From NCBI RefSeq assembly GCF_013003915.1, contig NZ_JABAIV010000001.1, positions 1,116,001 through 1,180,000 on the forward strand: DNA of 64,000 bases. Direction: 5' to 3'. The stretch comes from Telluria aromaticivorans (GTDB lineage: Bacteria; Pseudomonadota; Gammaproteobacteria; Burkholderiales; Burkholderiaceae_D). The notes below the pieces were generated by a model. That model saw only the letters and a list, made by a program, of their open reading frames with translations, was not told where the DNA came from and searched no databases. The position numbers and the translations under genes are program-made. The number at the start of each line of letters is the position of its first letter. Positions within the stretch are counted from its first letter, which is position 1. Of this stretch, positions 27,460-36,733 are shown in pieces.

Positions 27460-28587
27460 TTATTTGTCGAGCACGATACGCAGCATGCGGCGCAGCGGTT
27501 CGGCGGCGCCCCACAGCAGCTGGTCGCCGACGGTGAAGGCCGACAGGTAATCGCCACCCATCGACATCTTGCGCAGGCGTCCCACCGGGATGCCCAGGCG
27601 TCCGGTGACTGCAGCCGGCGACAAGTCGCGCATCGACGCTTCGCGCGTGTTAGGCACCACCTTCACCCATTGGTTGTGCGAGGCGATGATGTCGTTGATC
27701 TCATCCAGCGGCACATCCCTGGTGAGCTTGATGGTCAGCGCCTGCGAGTGGCAGCGCATGGCGCCGATACGCACGCACAGGCCGTCGACTGGAATCGCCC
27801 GGGTACCGAAGCCTTCGCCGCGGCCGAGGATCTTGTTGGTCTCGGCGCCGGCCTTCCATTCCTCCTTCGACTGGCCATTGCCCAGGTCCTTGTCGATCCA
27901 CGGGATCAGGTTGCCGGCCAGCGGCACGCCGAACTGCTTGGTCTCTTCACCCGAGAGCCCGTGCTGGGTCGCCAGCACGGTGCGGTCGACCTCGAGGATA
28001 GCCGAGGCCGGGTCGTCCAGCAGCGGCTTGACGGCGCTGTTGATGGTGCCGAACTGGGTGAGCAGCTCGCGCATGTGCTGGGCGCCGCCGCCGGAAGCCG
28101 CCTGGTAGGTCATGGACGTCATCCAATCGACCAGGCCCTGCTCGAACAGGCCGCCCAGGCCGATCAGCATGCAGGACACGGTGCAGTTGCCGCCAATGTA
28201 GTTCTTGACGCCGCGCGACATCGCGTTCTTGATCACGTCCTGGTTGACCGGATCCAGCACGATGACGGCGTCGTCGTTCATGCGCAAGGTCGAGGCGGCG
28301 TCGATCCAGTAGCCGTTCCAGCCGCTGGCGCGCAGTTGCGGGAAGACTTCGCCCGTGTAATCGCCACCCTGGCAGGAAATGATGATCTCGCACTTGGACA
28401 GCGCGGCGATGTCAGTTGCACTCTTGAGGGTGGTTTCGTTCTTCGCCATTGTCGGTGCGGCGCCGCCCGGGTTCGAGGTGGTGAAGAACACCGGCTCGAT
28501 GTGGTCGAAATCGCCCTCTTCCTGCATGCGCTGCATCAGGACCGAACCCACCATGCCGCGCCAACCTACCAGGCCTACTAAAGTCAT
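27460..28587 (-). CDS. asd: Aspartate-semialdehyde dehydrogenase
   Basis: A 375-residue NADPH enzyme reducing aspartyl phosphate to the semialdehyde for lysine, threonine, methionine and diaminopimelate. The dinucleotide motif [11 protein letters not shown] (8-18), the nucleophilic Cys in [11 protein letters not shown], and the catalytic-His/Arg region [16 protein letters not shown] are present. The length fits the Gram-negative long-form enzymes. It lies 34 bp after leuB, before fimV. The 225-bp gap to fimV (27235-27459) has only a GC-rich hairpin near 27401-27421 without a T run. Confidence 0.95.
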   Translation of the reverse strand: MTLVGLVGWRGMVGSVLMQRMQEEGDFDHIEPVFFTTSNPGGAAPTMAKNETTLKSATDIAALSKCEIIISCQGGDYTGEVFPQLRASGWNGYWIDAASTLRMNDDAVIVLDPVNQDVIKNAMSRGVKNYIGGNCTVSCMLIGLGGLFEQGLVDWMTSMTYQAASGGGAQHMRELLTQFGTINSAVKPLLDDPASAILEVDRTVLATQHGLSGEETKQFGVPLAGNLIPWIDKDLGNGQSKEEWKAGAETNKILGRGEGFGTRAIPVDGLCVRIGAMRCHSQALTIKLTRDVPLDEINDIIASHNQWVKVVPNTREASMRDLSPAAVTGRLGIPVGRLRKMSMGGDYLSAFTVGDQLLWGAAEPLRRMLRIVLDK

Positions 28588-28621
28588 TGTCTTCTCTCAG
28601 GTATAAAAAATTTCTGATAAT

Positions 28622-29692
28622 TTACTGGAGGGCGGCGACCACCGCATCGCCCATCTCCCGGGTACCGACCTTGCTGGTTCCCGCCTCGTAAATATCGGGG
28701 GTGCGCAGGCCCTGCGCCAGCACGCGCTTGACGGCCGCCTCGATGCGGTCGGCCTGCTCGGACCGGCCGAAAGTAAAGCGCAGCATCATCGCCGCGGACA
28801 GGATGGTGGCCAGCGGATTGGCCACGCCCTTGCCGGCAATGTCCGGCGCCGAACCGTGCGAAGGCTCGTACAGGCCCTTGTTGTTCGCATCGAGCGAGGC
28901 CGAAGGCAACATGCCGATCGAGCCGGTCAGCATGGCGGCGGCGTCGGACAGGATGTCGCCGAACATGTTGCCGGTGACGAGGACGTCGAATTTTTTTGGC
29001 GCGCGCACCAGCTGCATGGCGGCGTTATCGACATACATGTGCTCCAGCTCGACGTCCGCGTATTCCTTGTGGACGTCGCTCACGATATCGCGCCAGAACT
29101 GGAAGGTTTCCAGCACATTGGCCTTGTCGACGCTGGTCACGCGGCGGTCGCGCTTGCGCGCGGCCTGGAAGGCCACGTGGGCGATGCGGCGGATCTCGCC
29201 TTCGGCATAGCGCATGGTGTCGAAGCCTTCGCGCTGGCCCTTGAACGGGCCGTCCGGGCATTCGCGTACGCCGCGCGGCTTGCCGAAATAGATGTCGCCG
29301 GTGAGTTCGCGGATGATCAGGATGTCCAGGCCCGACACCACCTCGGGCTTCAGGGTGGAGGCGCCGGCCAGCTCCGGATACAGGATGGCCGGGCGCAGGT
29401 TGGCGAACAAACCGAGTTCGCGGCGCAATCCGAGGATGGCCTGCTCCGGGCGCAGCGCGCGCTCCAGTCTGTCGTACTGGTAGTCGCCCACGGCGCCGAA
29501 CAGCACCGCGTCGGCTTCGTTCGCCAGCTTCAGGGTGCTGTCAGGCAGCGGGTGGCCGTGCGCGGCGTAGCCGGCGCCGCCGACTTGCGCCGTTTCCATC
29601 TCGAACGGTTCGCCCAGTGCCTCGAGCACCTTGACCGCTTCGTTCATGATCTCGGGGCCGATGCCGTCACCCGGCAGGATTGCGATTTTCAT
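28622..29692 (-). CDS. leuB: 3-isopropylmalate dehydrogenase
   Basis: A 356-residue NAD enzyme of leucine synthesis, oxidising and decarboxylating 3-isopropylmalate. The N-terminus [13 protein letters not shown], the substrate triad [21 protein letters not shown] with the catalytic Lys, and the NAD segment [14 protein letters not shown] are all visible. The ATG at 29692 gives the usual length; an in-frame extension upstream runs into leuD. AAGAGAC precedes it. It lies 10 bp after leuD. Confidence 0.95.
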   Translation of the reverse strand: MKIAILPGDGIGPEIMNEAVKVLEALGEPFEMETAQVGGAGYAAHGHPLPDSTLKLANEADAVLFGAVGDYQYDRLERALRPEQAILGLRRELGLFANLRPAILYPELAGASTLKPEVVSGLDILIIRELTGDIYFGKPRGVRECPDGPFKGQREGFDTMRYAEGEIRRIAHVAFQAARKRDRRVTSVDKANVLETFQFWRDIVSDVHKEYADVELEHMYVDNAAMQLVRAPKKFDVLVTGNMFGDILSDAAAMLTGSIGMLPSASLDANNKGLYEPSHGSAPDIAGKGVANPLATILSAAMMLRFTFGRSEQADRIEAAVKRVLAQGLRTPDIYEAGTSKVGTREMGDAVVAALQ

Positions 29693-29702
29693 CGGGTCTC
29701 TT

Positions 29703-30350
29703 TCAGATCGTGTTGGCCAGCCAGGGCTGGGCAGCCAGGTGGCGCGCCTCGAAATCGCGGATCTCATCCGCATGGCGCAGGGTCAGGCCGATGTCGTCCA
29801 GGCCGTTCAGCAGGCAGTATTTGCGGAAGTCGTCGATCGCGAAGCCATAGGACAGGCTGCCATCTTCGCTCTTGATCAGCTGCTGTTCCAGGTCGACCAC
29901 CAAGGTGAAGCCAGGGGAGGCCTCTACCGCCATGAACAGTCCGTCGACCGCTTCTTCCGGCAGCACGATCGGCAGCAGGCCGCTCTTGTAGCAGTTATTG
30001 AAGAAGATGTCGGCGAAGCCCGGCGCGACGATGGCGCGGAAGCCGTACTGCTGCAGGGCCCAGGGCGCATGCTCGCGCGAGGAGCCGCAGCCGAAGTTCT
30101 TGCGTGCCAGCAGGATCGAGGCGCCGGCATAGCGCGGCTGGTTCAGCACGAAGTCCGGGTTCAGTGGACGGTTCGTGCAATCCTGGCCCGGCTCGCCGTG
30201 GTCGAGGTAGCGCCATTCGTCGAACAGGTTGGGGCCGAAGCCGGTGCGGCGGATCGACTTCAGGAACTGCTTCGGGATGATGGCGTCGGTGTCGACATTG
30301 GCGCGGTCCAGCGGCGCTACCAGTCCTTCGTGTACGGTGAATTTGTCCAT
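29703..30350 (-). CDS. leuD: 3-isopropylmalate dehydratase small subunit
   Basis: A 215-residue swivelling subunit that, with LeuC, isomerises 2- to 3-isopropylmalate. Family marks are [14 protein letters not shown] and [15 protein letters not shown]. It belongs to the leuC-x-leuD-leuB-asd operon, with the entericidin-like gene immediately upstream. Confidence 0.95.
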   Translation of the reverse strand: MDKFTVHEGLVAPLDRANVDTDAIIPKQFLKSIRRTGFGPNLFDEWRYLDHGEPGQDCTNRPLNPDFVLNQPRYAGASILLARKNFGCGSSREHAPWALQQYGFRAIVAPGFADIFFNNCYKSGLLPIVLPEEAVDGLFMAVEASPGFTLVVDLEQQLIKSEDGSLSYGFAIDDFRKYCLLNGLDDIGLTLRHADEIRDFEARHLAAQPWLANTI

Positions 30351-30397
30351 CTGCCTTGCCCTCAGTTGCCCTCTGTTGCCCCGTGCGGGATGGTTTC

Positions 30398-30523
30398 TTA
30401 TTTGCCGCCGGCGCCGGTGACGACCTGGCCGACCTTCTGCACATCCCGGCCGAAGCCCGAGATGGTGTTGCAGCCGGTGAGGACGAATGCCGCGAGTGCG
30501 GCGAGTGCGATTGCTTTTTTCAT
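30398..30523 (-). CDS. Entericidin-like small lipoprotein
   Basis: A 41-residue product. A short basic start (MKKAIA), a hydrophobic stretch and the lipobox LTGC with Cys18 mark a lipoprotein signal. The mature part ([20 protein letters not shown]) matches the entericidin A/B pattern, where the G-x-D-x-x-x-x-G-x-x helix is conserved. AGGA-type ribosome-binding sequence lies just upstream (minus-strand AGGATTC). Entericidins of E. coli form an antidote/toxin lipoprotein pair tied to stationary-phase lysis; here a single copy sits between leuC and leuD, a placement that recurs in Burkholderiales. Function in the leu operon is unknown. Confidence 0.8.
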   Translation of the reverse strand: MKKAIALAALAAFVLTGCNTISGFGRDVQKVGQVVTGAGGK

Positions 30524-30569
30524 GATGAATCCTGTGGTTCGGTGTTTCGGTTAAAACGGTATTAACGGT

Positions 30570-31970
30570 TCAAAGGGCGCGTACGTCGACAAAGTGGCCG
30601 GCAATTCCTGCGGCGGCCGCCATCGCCGGCGACACCAGGTGGGTGCGGCCGCCCTGCCCCTGGCGTCCTTCGAAGTTGCGGTTCGAGGTCGAGGCGCAGC
30701 GCTCGCCCGGCTCGAGCCGGTCGGCGTTCATGGCCAGGCACATCGAGCAGCCCGGCTCGCGCCATTCGAAGCCGGCATCGATGAAGATGCGGTCCAGGCC
30801 TTCGCGCTCCGCCTGTTCCTTCACCAGGCCGGAGCCCGGCACCACCATCGCCAGCTTGACGCTGGCCGCGCGCTGGCGGCCGCGCACCACGTCGGCGGCT
30901 GCGCGCAGGTCTTCGATGCGCGAATTGGTGCAGGAGCCGATGAAGACCTTGTCGATCATGATCTGCTCGATCGGCGTGTTTGGCGCCAGGTCCATGTAGG
31001 CCAGCGCCTTTTCCATCGCACCGCGGCGCACGGCGTCCGGCTCGCTGCTCGGGTCGGGCACACGGCCGTCGACCGAGGTCACCATCTCGGGCGAGGTGCC
31101 CCAGGTGACTTGCGGGCGGATGCTGGAGGCCTCCAGGGTGACGACGGCATCAAAACTGGCGCCTTCATCGGTGTGCAGGGTGCGCCAGTAGCCCACGGCC
31201 TGCTCCCATTGTTCAGCCTTGGGCGAGAACGGGCGGCCTTTGACGTAGTCGATCGTGGTGTCGTCCACCGCGACCATGCCGGCGCGCGCCCCTGCTTCGA
31301 TCGCCATGTTACAGACCGTCATGCGGCCTTCCATCGACAGCGCGCGGATGGTCGAGCCGCCGAATTCGATGGCGTAACCGGTGCCGCCGGCGGTGCCGAT
31401 CTCGCCGATCACGGCCAGCACGATGTCCTTGGCAGTCACGCCAGCCGGGAGGCTGCCTTCGACCTGCACCAGCATGGCTTTCGATTTCTTGGCCAGCAGC
31501 GTTTGCGTGGCCAGCACGTGCTCGACTTCCGAGGTGCCGATGCCGTGCGCCAGGCAGCCAAAGGCGCCATGGGTCGAGGTGTGCGAGTCGCCGCAGACCA
31601 CGGTCATCCCTGGCAGGGTCGCGCCCTGCTCCGGCCCGATCACATGGACGATGCCCTGGCGCTTGTCGTTCATGTTGAAATAGGTGAGCCCGAAACCCTT
31701 CGCGTTGGCGTCGAGCGTCTCGACCTGCAGGCGCGAGGTCGGGTCGGCAATGCCCTGGGCACGGTCGGTGGTCGGCACGTTGTGGTCGGCCACGGCCAGG
31801 TTGGCCGAGGTACGCCATAGTCCACGGCCCGCTTCGCGCAGGCCTTCGAAGGCCTGGGGACTGGTCACTTCGTGCACCAGGTGGCGGTCGATATACAGGA
31901 CAGTGGTGCCATCGGCGTCGGCACGCACGACATGGGAATCCCAGAGTTTGTCGTAGAGCGTTTTTTGCAT
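30570..31970 (-). CDS. leuC: 3-isopropylmalate dehydratase large subunit
   Basis: A 466-residue aconitase-family catalytic subunit with a [4Fe-4S] cluster. Cluster cysteines appear in [13 protein letters not shown] and [26 protein letters not shown] and the substrate-binding NRNFEGRQG are intact. The ATG at 31970 (MQKTLYDK) is preferred to a TTG two codons earlier. It is the first gene of the leu-asd operon. The upstream region holds a CATAAT hexamer on the minus strand (32015-32020), but I could not fit a good -35 to it. Confidence 0.95.
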   Translation of the reverse strand: MQKTLYDKLWDSHVVRADADGTTVLYIDRHLVHEVTSPQAFEGLREAGRGLWRTSANLAVADHNVPTTDRAQGIADPTSRLQVETLDANAKGFGLTYFNMNDKRQGIVHVIGPEQGATLPGMTVVCGDSHTSTHGAFGCLAHGIGTSEVEHVLATQTLLAKKSKAMLVQVEGSLPAGVTAKDIVLAVIGEIGTAGGTGYAIEFGGSTIRALSMEGRMTVCNMAIEAGARAGMVAVDDTTIDYVKGRPFSPKAEQWEQAVGYWRTLHTDEGASFDAVVTLEASSIRPQVTWGTSPEMVTSVDGRVPDPSSEPDAVRRGAMEKALAYMDLAPNTPIEQIMIDKVFIGSCTNSRIEDLRAAADVVRGRQRAASVKLAMVVPGSGLVKEQAEREGLDRIFIDAGFEWREPGCSMCLAMNADRLEPGERCASTSNRNFEGRQGQGGRTHLVSPAMAAAAGIAGHFVDVRAL

Positions 31971-32308
31971 GGTCAATCCGTAAGCGTGCCCCGCTAATGC
32001 GGAGCCGGATTTTGATTATGCCATAATTGTGCAGTGCCGCACCAAGAGGGGGCGGCGCATTTTTCTGCCAATCAATGCAATCTCATGCAAATATAATTTG
32101 TATATAGAAGTCTGCATGCAAATAAAAAAAGCCTGCGCGGCGTGCACAGGCTTTTGTATGCGCTTTTTTCATGCGGGCGCGGATAGTGCGTATTGCGCAC
32201 TGCACCGTAGGGTGGTCGGCTCTGCCGACCGCGCGTTCAGATCACGTTTGAACAGTGTCGCGGCAAATCGTCAGCCGGTTGAACGCGCGGTCGGCGAAGC
32301 CGACCACC
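31971..32308. other. Intergenic region between leuC and cheA
   Basis: There is no gene here. From right to left on the minus strand it holds REPIN copy A (32206-32313), the cheA terminator (32124-32154), an AT-rich stretch with two ATGCAAAT octamers (32093-32100, 32116-32123), and the leuC upstream region. Confidence 0.7.
32124..32154 (-). terminator. Terminator of the cheZ-cheA transcript
   Basis: The stem GCCTG/CAGGC (32131-32151), extended by partial GC pairing inside, is followed on the minus strand by seven T residues. It lies about 155 bp past the cheA stop, with REPIN copy A in between. The AAAA on the other side gives it some bidirectional character. Confidence 0.75.
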
Positions 32309-32313
32309 CTACG
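32206..32313. repeat. REPIN-like inverted hairpin pair, copy A
   Basis: This 108-bp element begins CGTAGGGTGG and ends CCACCCTACG. Left hairpin: GGTCGGC-tct-GCCGACC. Right hairpin: GGTCGGC-gaa-GCCGACC. Inner borders are CGCGCGTTCA and GGTTGAACGCGCG. The right end overlaps the cheA stop codon: TAG (32309-32311) lies inside the conserved CGTAGGG foot. Confidence 0.85.
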
Positions 32314-34201
32314 CGGCTAAACGGACGTTGCTGCGACATCCATCCATCAGGAACGACAGCCCCACCACCAGCACCAGTTCGCCCTCGGCCGAACGCGCGG
32401 TACCGGTAATGCCTTCGACGCTCAGCGCGGTCATCGGCTTGATCACCAGGTCGGCCGTGCCATCGACCGCTTCCACCGCCAGGATATAGGGCTGTGGTGC
32501 GTTGATGACGATGCCGACGCGTTCCGAGCAGGCTTCGTAGCCCAGCGCCAAGGCCAGCGAGCGCACCGGCAGCGGGCGGCCCTGGTCTTTCAGTACCGGG
32601 GCGCCGCCGACGCACTGGAACTCTTCCGGCAGCTCGACCACGCGCTCGACGACTGCCATCGGCAGCGCCAGCGAGGCGCTCGAGGTCGACACCAGCATGG
32701 TCGGGACGATCGACAGCTCGATCGGCAGGCGGATCGCGAACTTGGTGCCGTGGCCCAGCGAGGAATCGATGCGGATCGCGCCGCGGTTCTTTTCCACCGC
32801 CGTTTTCACGACGTCCATGCCCACGCCGCGGCCCGAGACCGAGGAAGCGACTTCCTTGGTCGAGAAGCCCGGCAGGAACACGAGTTGATAAGCGTCTTCG
32901 TCGCTCTGGGCGCCGTTCTCGCCGATCAGGCCCTTGTCGATGGCCTTCTTGCGCAGCTTGATCGGGTCCATGCCCTTGCCGTCGTCCTGCAGCACGATCA
33001 TGACGCTGTTGGCTTCCTGCCAGGCTTTCAGCAGGATGAAGGCCTTGGCCGGTTTGCCATTGGCCACGCGCTCTTCCGGCGACTCGACACCGTGGTCGAG
33101 CGCGTTGCGCAGCATGTGCACCAGCGGGTCGTACAGGCTATCCACCACGACGCGGTCGACTTCGGTCTCGGCGCCTTCGATGGTCAGCTCGACGTCCTTG
33201 CCGAGGTCTTTCGCCAGTTCGCGCACCAGGCGTGGGAATTTCTGGAACAGGCGGCCCACCGGCTGCATGCGGGTCGCCAGCGTGGCGCGCTGCAATTCGG
33301 CCGAATAGCGCGAGGCGCGTTCCAGCGTTTCGGTCAGGGTCGCCATCAGGGCGGCGGCCTGGCCTTCGAATTTGAACTGCTGCAGGCGTTCCAGAAGCAC
33401 GGCAGCCTGGTTGGCCGCCTGCACCGATTCGCCCGCCACTTCCAGCAGGGCGTCCAGCTTGACCGCATCGATGCGGATGCTTTCGTCCTTGGCAGGCGCC
33501 GCGGCGGCACGCGCGTCGGCGACCTTGTCGTTGCGGCGGTCGACGCCATCCCAGCCGCCCGGGCGTGCCGCAGGGGCCTCGCCTTGCGCAGCTGCGGCAG
33601 CTGGTGGAGCAACAGATGCGGCAGCGGCAGCCGGTGCATCGGCAGCGCCGGCCGTCACGGCAATCATGCTGCTTGCCGGCACCACGGCGTTGTACATTGC
33701 GGTCCAGTCCAGGCCGTCGTCGCCCACGGCCGGCGCGGACGCTGCGGCAGGCGCTGCTGCCACCGGCGCTGCAGCGGCAGGCGCCGGTGCGGCAACGGGT
33801 GCAGGAGCAGCTGCGGCCTTGCCTTCGATCGCGTCCGTCAGGATGCGCTCGAGGGCGGCCGGCATTTGCGCCAGGCCTTCCGGCGGCGTGCCGTTGTTCA
33901 GGTCATTGAGCTGGTCGGCCACGAAGCCCGAGGCTTCCAGCGCGGCTTCGATCGCCAGCGGCGTCACCGGCGCCTGGCCGGTACGCAGTGCGTCGAACAG
34001 GTTCTCGGTCAGGTGGCAGGCTGCGACCAGCGCGGGCAGGCCCATGAAGCCGGCGCCACCCTTGATCGTGTGGAAGGACCGGAACACCGCATTGAGCGTT
34101 TCCTTGTTGTCCGGATCGCGTTCGAGGCGCAGCAAATGTTCTTCAACATTTACCGCAAGGTCCATCGCCTCGACGACGAAGTCCTTGAGCATATCGTCCA
34201 T
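32309..34201 (-). CDS. cheA: CheA chemotaxis histidine kinase
   Basis: A 630-residue kinase. The Hpt domain has acceptor H44 in SFHTIKGGAGF. An alanine/proline-rich stretch (about 125-230) replaces a recognisable P2 domain. Dimerisation and ATPase domains follow (LRNALDHGVESPEER, DDGKGMD, GRGVGMDVV), then a CheW-like domain. Only cheZ lies with it; no CheW, CheY, receptor, CheR or CheB is adjacent. The start overlaps the cheZ stop (TAATG). The stop codon is supplied by REPIN copy A, so the C-terminus may have been altered by that insertion. Confidence 0.9.
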   Translation of the reverse strand: MDDMLKDFVVEAMDLAVNVEEHLLRLERDPDNKETLNAVFRSFHTIKGGAGFMGLPALVAACHLTENLFDALRTGQAPVTPLAIEAALEASGFVADQLNDLNNGTPPEGLAQMPAALERILTDAIEGKAAAAPAPVAAPAPAAAAPVAAAPAAASAPAVGDDGLDWTAMYNAVVPASSMIAVTAGAADAPAAAAASVAPPAAAAAQGEAPAARPGGWDGVDRRNDKVADARAAAAPAKDESIRIDAVKLDALLEVAGESVQAANQAAVLLERLQQFKFEGQAAALMATLTETLERASRYSAELQRATLATRMQPVGRLFQKFPRLVRELAKDLGKDVELTIEGAETEVDRVVVDSLYDPLVHMLRNALDHGVESPEERVANGKPAKAFILLKAWQEANSVMIVLQDDGKGMDPIKLRKKAIDKGLIGENGAQSDEDAYQLVFLPGFSTKEVASSVSGRGVGMDVVKTAVEKNRGAIRIDSSLGHGTKFAIRLPIELSIVPTMLVSTSSASLALPMAVVERVVELPEEFQCVGGAPVLKDQGRPLPVRSLALALGYEACSERVGIVINAPQPYILAVEAVDGTADLVIKPMTALSVEGITGTARSAEGELVLVVGLSFLMDGCRSNVRLAA

Positions 34202-35040
34202 TAGAATCCCAGATCGGCGAGAAGGTCGTCAACGTTGTCCTGGTTCAGCGCCGATTCCGGCACCGACGGGCCCGACATCAGCGGCGCCGGTGGTGGCGGC
34301 GCTTCTTTCTTGGCCAGTTTTTCCTTCAGGTCGGCCGGCGCGTGGTCGCGCAGCAGCTGCGCCAGTTCCGATTCCACGGTCTGGGTGATCTTGACCACTT
34401 TCTTGATCAGCTGGCCGGTGATGTCCTGGAAGTCCTGCGCCATCATGATCTCCAGCAGGCGCGCCTTTTCGGCTTCGGTGGCTTCGTTCACGGTAGCCGC
34501 GAACTGGCGCGAATCGCCGGCCAGGGCCTTGAACTCGTCCAGGCTCAGTTTGCCCGAATACAAGTCGGCCCAGCGGGTTTCCATGTCCTTGGCCTGCTTC
34601 GACAGCAGGTCCTGGGCCGGCATGCCGTCATCCAGGGTGTTCAGCACCTTATTGGCAGCCTGTTCGGTCAGGGTGGCGACGTATTCCAGGCGGTCCTGGG
34701 CGTCGACGATGGCCGACGAGGCTTCGGTCAGCGCCTTGTCGTAGCCGAGTTCGCGCAGCGAATCGTGCAGCAGGCGCACGATGCCGCCGAGGCGCTCGAA
34801 CATGCCGCCGTGTTCGCCGTCGGCTGGAGCTGCGGCGGCCAAGGCCGGGGCGGCGGCCGGGGCCGGGGCAGCTGCGGCCACGGGGGCGGCGCTGGCCGAC
34901 ACCTGGTCGAACAGCGAATCCAGGTCGTCTTCGGCAGCAGCAGCAGGCGCAGCGGCCGGCGCCGGAGCGGCAGGCGCGCTGGTGCGCTGGGCTGCCACTT
35001 CATCGAATAGTGCGTCGAAATCGTCAGCGGCGTCGGTCAT
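34201..35040 (-). CDS. cheZ: Protein phosphatase CheZ
   Basis: A 279-residue phosphatase acting on CheY-P. The long helical hairpin includes the catalytic segment AQDFQDITGQLIKKV, equivalent to D143/Q147 of E. coli CheZ. The C-terminal CheY-binding peptide QDNVDDLLADLGF is intact. The N-terminus carries two copies of an acidic motif, DDFDALFDEVAAQ (6-18) and EDDLDSLFDQVSA (37-49), joined by Ala/Pro linkers; these resemble the C-terminal peptide and could bind extra receivers. It is the first gene of a two-gene operon with cheA. Confidence 0.9.
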   Translation of the reverse strand: MTDAADDFDALFDEVAAQRTSAPAAPAPAAAPAAAAEDDLDSLFDQVSASAAPVAAAAPAPAAAPALAAAAPADGEHGGMFERLGGIVRLLHDSLRELGYDKALTEASSAIVDAQDRLEYVATLTEQAANKVLNTLDDGMPAQDLLSKQAKDMETRWADLYSGKLSLDEFKALAGDSRQFAATVNEATEAEKARLLEIMMAQDFQDITGQLIKKVVKITQTVESELAQLLRDHAPADLKEKLAKKEAPPPPAPLMSGPSVPESALNQDNVDDLLADLGF

Positions 35041-35428
35041 AATCCCTGCTTCTCCATGGTGTTTGGTTCGCGATGTGCGTTTGCGTCGGTCTGTACTGCG
35101 GCCATCTGACCGCGCAAGCGCGGGATGTGACAGATGGTGAGCTTATGCACGGGAGTGTAGCAGCGTGGTTGCCGTAGGTAAATGTCGGCGAGGGCGACGC
35201 AACAAAATGGACAAGGAATCTTAATTCCGCGACAATCAAAATGCACGGTTCCTGAATGTTTACACAAGGGAGGTGTTGTTTTTCGTAATCGCGACCGCCT
35301 CTTGTCCCGATGTTGTCGTGCGCCGGGGAAGCGGCCTGATGTTTGATCGAGCTCAACAGTTTGCGTTCCCGCAATAGCCGCCACGCCCCGTACGCCCCAG
35401 AATGGCGTGGCCATTCGAGGAGTCAACC
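35041..35428. other. Divergent intergenic region cheZ / usp
   Basis: There is no gene in these 388 bp. The half next to usp holds an FNR-type box (35343-35356) and the GAGGAG ribosome-binding site (35417-35422). The half next to cheZ must hold the chemotaxis promoter; a GCCGACAT octamer on the minus strand (about 35184-35191) recalls a sigma-28 -10, but it lacks a fitting -35. Confidence 0.6.
35343..35356. promoter_or_regulatory. FNR/ANR-type box upstream of usp
   Basis: TTGAT-CGAG-CTCAA matches the FNR consensus TTGAT-N4-ATCAA with one mismatch. It lies about 80 bp before the usp ATG, a distance that allows class II activation with a start point near 35391. Universal stress genes are common targets of FNR/ANR/DNR proteins, and a Crp/Fnr regulator with FNR-like recognition residues is encoded 1.7 kb downstream. 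Confidence 0.55.
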
Positions 35429-35896
35429 ATGTACCGCAAAATCCTGATCACGACTGACGGCTCGGCCGTATCGCAGCACACGGCCTGTGCCGGTGTGAAG
35501 TTTGCGCAACAAATGGGCGCCGAAGTGCTGGCCCTGTTCGTCGCGCCCGAGTACCAGTACCCGGTATATGTGGAAATCATTCCACCGTCCTACCCCAGCG
35601 AAGAAGAATACGTGGCCCAGATGCGCCGGCTGGGCGAGGAATACATGGGCAAGATCATGCGCTCGGCCGAGAATTCCGGCCTCAAGCATGCCTGCACCAC
35701 CGCCTTCTCCGATACCGCAGCCCTGAAGATCGTCGACGTCGCCGAGCAGGAGGGCTGCGACCTGATCTTCATGGGCTCGCACGGCCGCAGCGGCTGGGGC
35801 CAGCTGCTGCTGGGCAGCGTCACCAACAAGGTGTTGTCGCATACCACCAAGCCGGTGCTGGTGCACCGCCTGATCAACGAACCGGCCGCAGCGTGA
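35429..35896 (+). CDS. Universal stress protein (UspA family)
   Basis: A 155-residue single-domain Usp. The strand MYRKILITTDGSAVSQ at the N-terminus and the ATP-binding signature MGSHGRSGWGQLLLGSV (G-x2-G-x9-GS) near the C-terminus are intact, so it belongs to the nucleotide-binding class. GAGGAG precedes the ATG at 35429 by 6 bp. An FNR-type box upstream suggests induction by low oxygen or redox change. It is followed by a response regulator on the same strand, 155 bp further on. Confidence 0.92.
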   Translation: MYRKILITTDGSAVSQHTACAGVKFAQQMGAEVLALFVAPEYQYPVYVEIIPPSYPSEEEYVAQMRRLGEEYMGKIMRSAENSGLKHACTTAFSDTAALKIVDVAEQEGCDLIFMGSHGRSGWGQLLLGSVTNKVLSHTTKPVLVHRLINEPAAA

Positions 35897-36051
35897 TGGC
35901 GGCCAGCACCCGCGAGCTGCCGCCGGTGACTTCCCTGCTCCCGGCGCCCCGGGTGGCTGGGTGCCGGCGGACAAGATTCGATGACAATTTGTCCTGTAAT
36001 ACTGTGTTAGCCTTCGTTGGTTACTATCGATTCCCGCTGGAAGGGTGATTT

Positions 36052-36696
36052 ATGATTCGAATTGTCATAGCCGACGACCACACCATCATGCGCGAGGGCC
36101 TCAAGCGCATCCTCGATGGCGCACCGGATATCGAGATCGCCGGCGAAGCCACCAATGGTTTCGAAGTGCTGGCCCAGGTGCGCCAGGGCGGATTCGACCT
36201 GCTGCTGCTCGATCTGTCGATGCCGGGCCGTAGCGGGGTCGACCTGATCCGCCAGGTGCGCAGCGAAGCGCCCAAGTTGTCGATCCTGATCCTGACCATG
36301 CACGAAGAAGAGCAATACGCGGTGCGGGCGATCCGCGCCGGCGCCCAGGGCTACCTGACCAAGGAGAGTGCGGGCACGCAACTGGTGGGCGCGATCCGCA
36401 AGGTGGCCTCGGGACGTCCTTATATCAGTACCGAAGTGGCCGAGCAGCTGGCGCTGAACATCATGGCGCCGAATGAACAATTGCTCCATAAACAGCTGTC
36501 GGACCGCGAATTCGAGGTTTTTTCGCTACTCGTTGGCGGGAAGTCGATCACCGACATCGCCAACGGCCTGCACCTCTCGGTCAAGACCGTCAGCACCCAC
36601 AAGACGCGCATCATGCAAAAGATGGGCATGACGTCCTTGTCGGAAATGGTGCAATACGCAGTTGCCCACCGCCTACTTTTTCCAATGAAGGCGTAG
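36052..36696 (+). CDS. NarL/FixJ-family response regulator
   Basis: A 214-residue transcription regulator. The receiver (1-120) has the acidic pair D8-D9, the phospho-acceptor D54 (LLLLDLSMPGR) and K-containing switch GYLTKESAG. The LuxR-type helix-turn-helix (about 145-205) has LSDREFEVFSLLVGGKSITDIA and VKTVSTHKTRIMQKMG. No histidine kinase lies beside it, so it is an orphan here; the receiver-kinases at 52-58 kb are possible partners. The stop codon lies within a 29-bp imperfect duplication. Confidence 0.92.
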   Translation: MIRIVIADDHTIMREGLKRILDGAPDIEIAGEATNGFEVLAQVRQGGFDLLLLDLSMPGRSGVDLIRQVRSEAPKLSILILTMHEEEQYAVRAIRAGAQGYLTKESAGTQLVGAIRKVASGRPYISTEVAEQLALNIMAPNEQLLHKQLSDREFEVFSLLVGGKSITDIANGLHLSVKTVSTHKTRIMQKMGMTSLSEMVQYAVAHRLLFPMKA

Positions 36697-36733
36697 GACA
36701 AACGAATCTCGATATGAAAGCGTAGGCCAAACA
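36685..36733 (+). repeat. Imperfect 29-bp tandem duplication at the regulator's stop codon
   Basis: ATGAAGGCGTAGGACAAAC (36685-36703) recurs as ATGAAAGCGTAGGCCAAAC (36714-36732), 29 bp later. The first copy includes the stop TAG of the response regulator; the second keeps ATGAAAGCGTAG in the same phase. Confidence 0.7.

Noticed and set aside
32015..32045. leuC promoter, CATAAT with TTGGTG on the minus strand
   Set aside because: The spacer is 19 bp and both hexamers are imperfect; a sigma-54 reading of the same stretch fails because the GG-GC spacing is one base short.
35184..35191. Sigma-28 promoter for cheZ-cheA (GCCGACAT on the minus strand)
   Set aside because: The -35 position has no TAAAG-like sequence, so only half the promoter matches.
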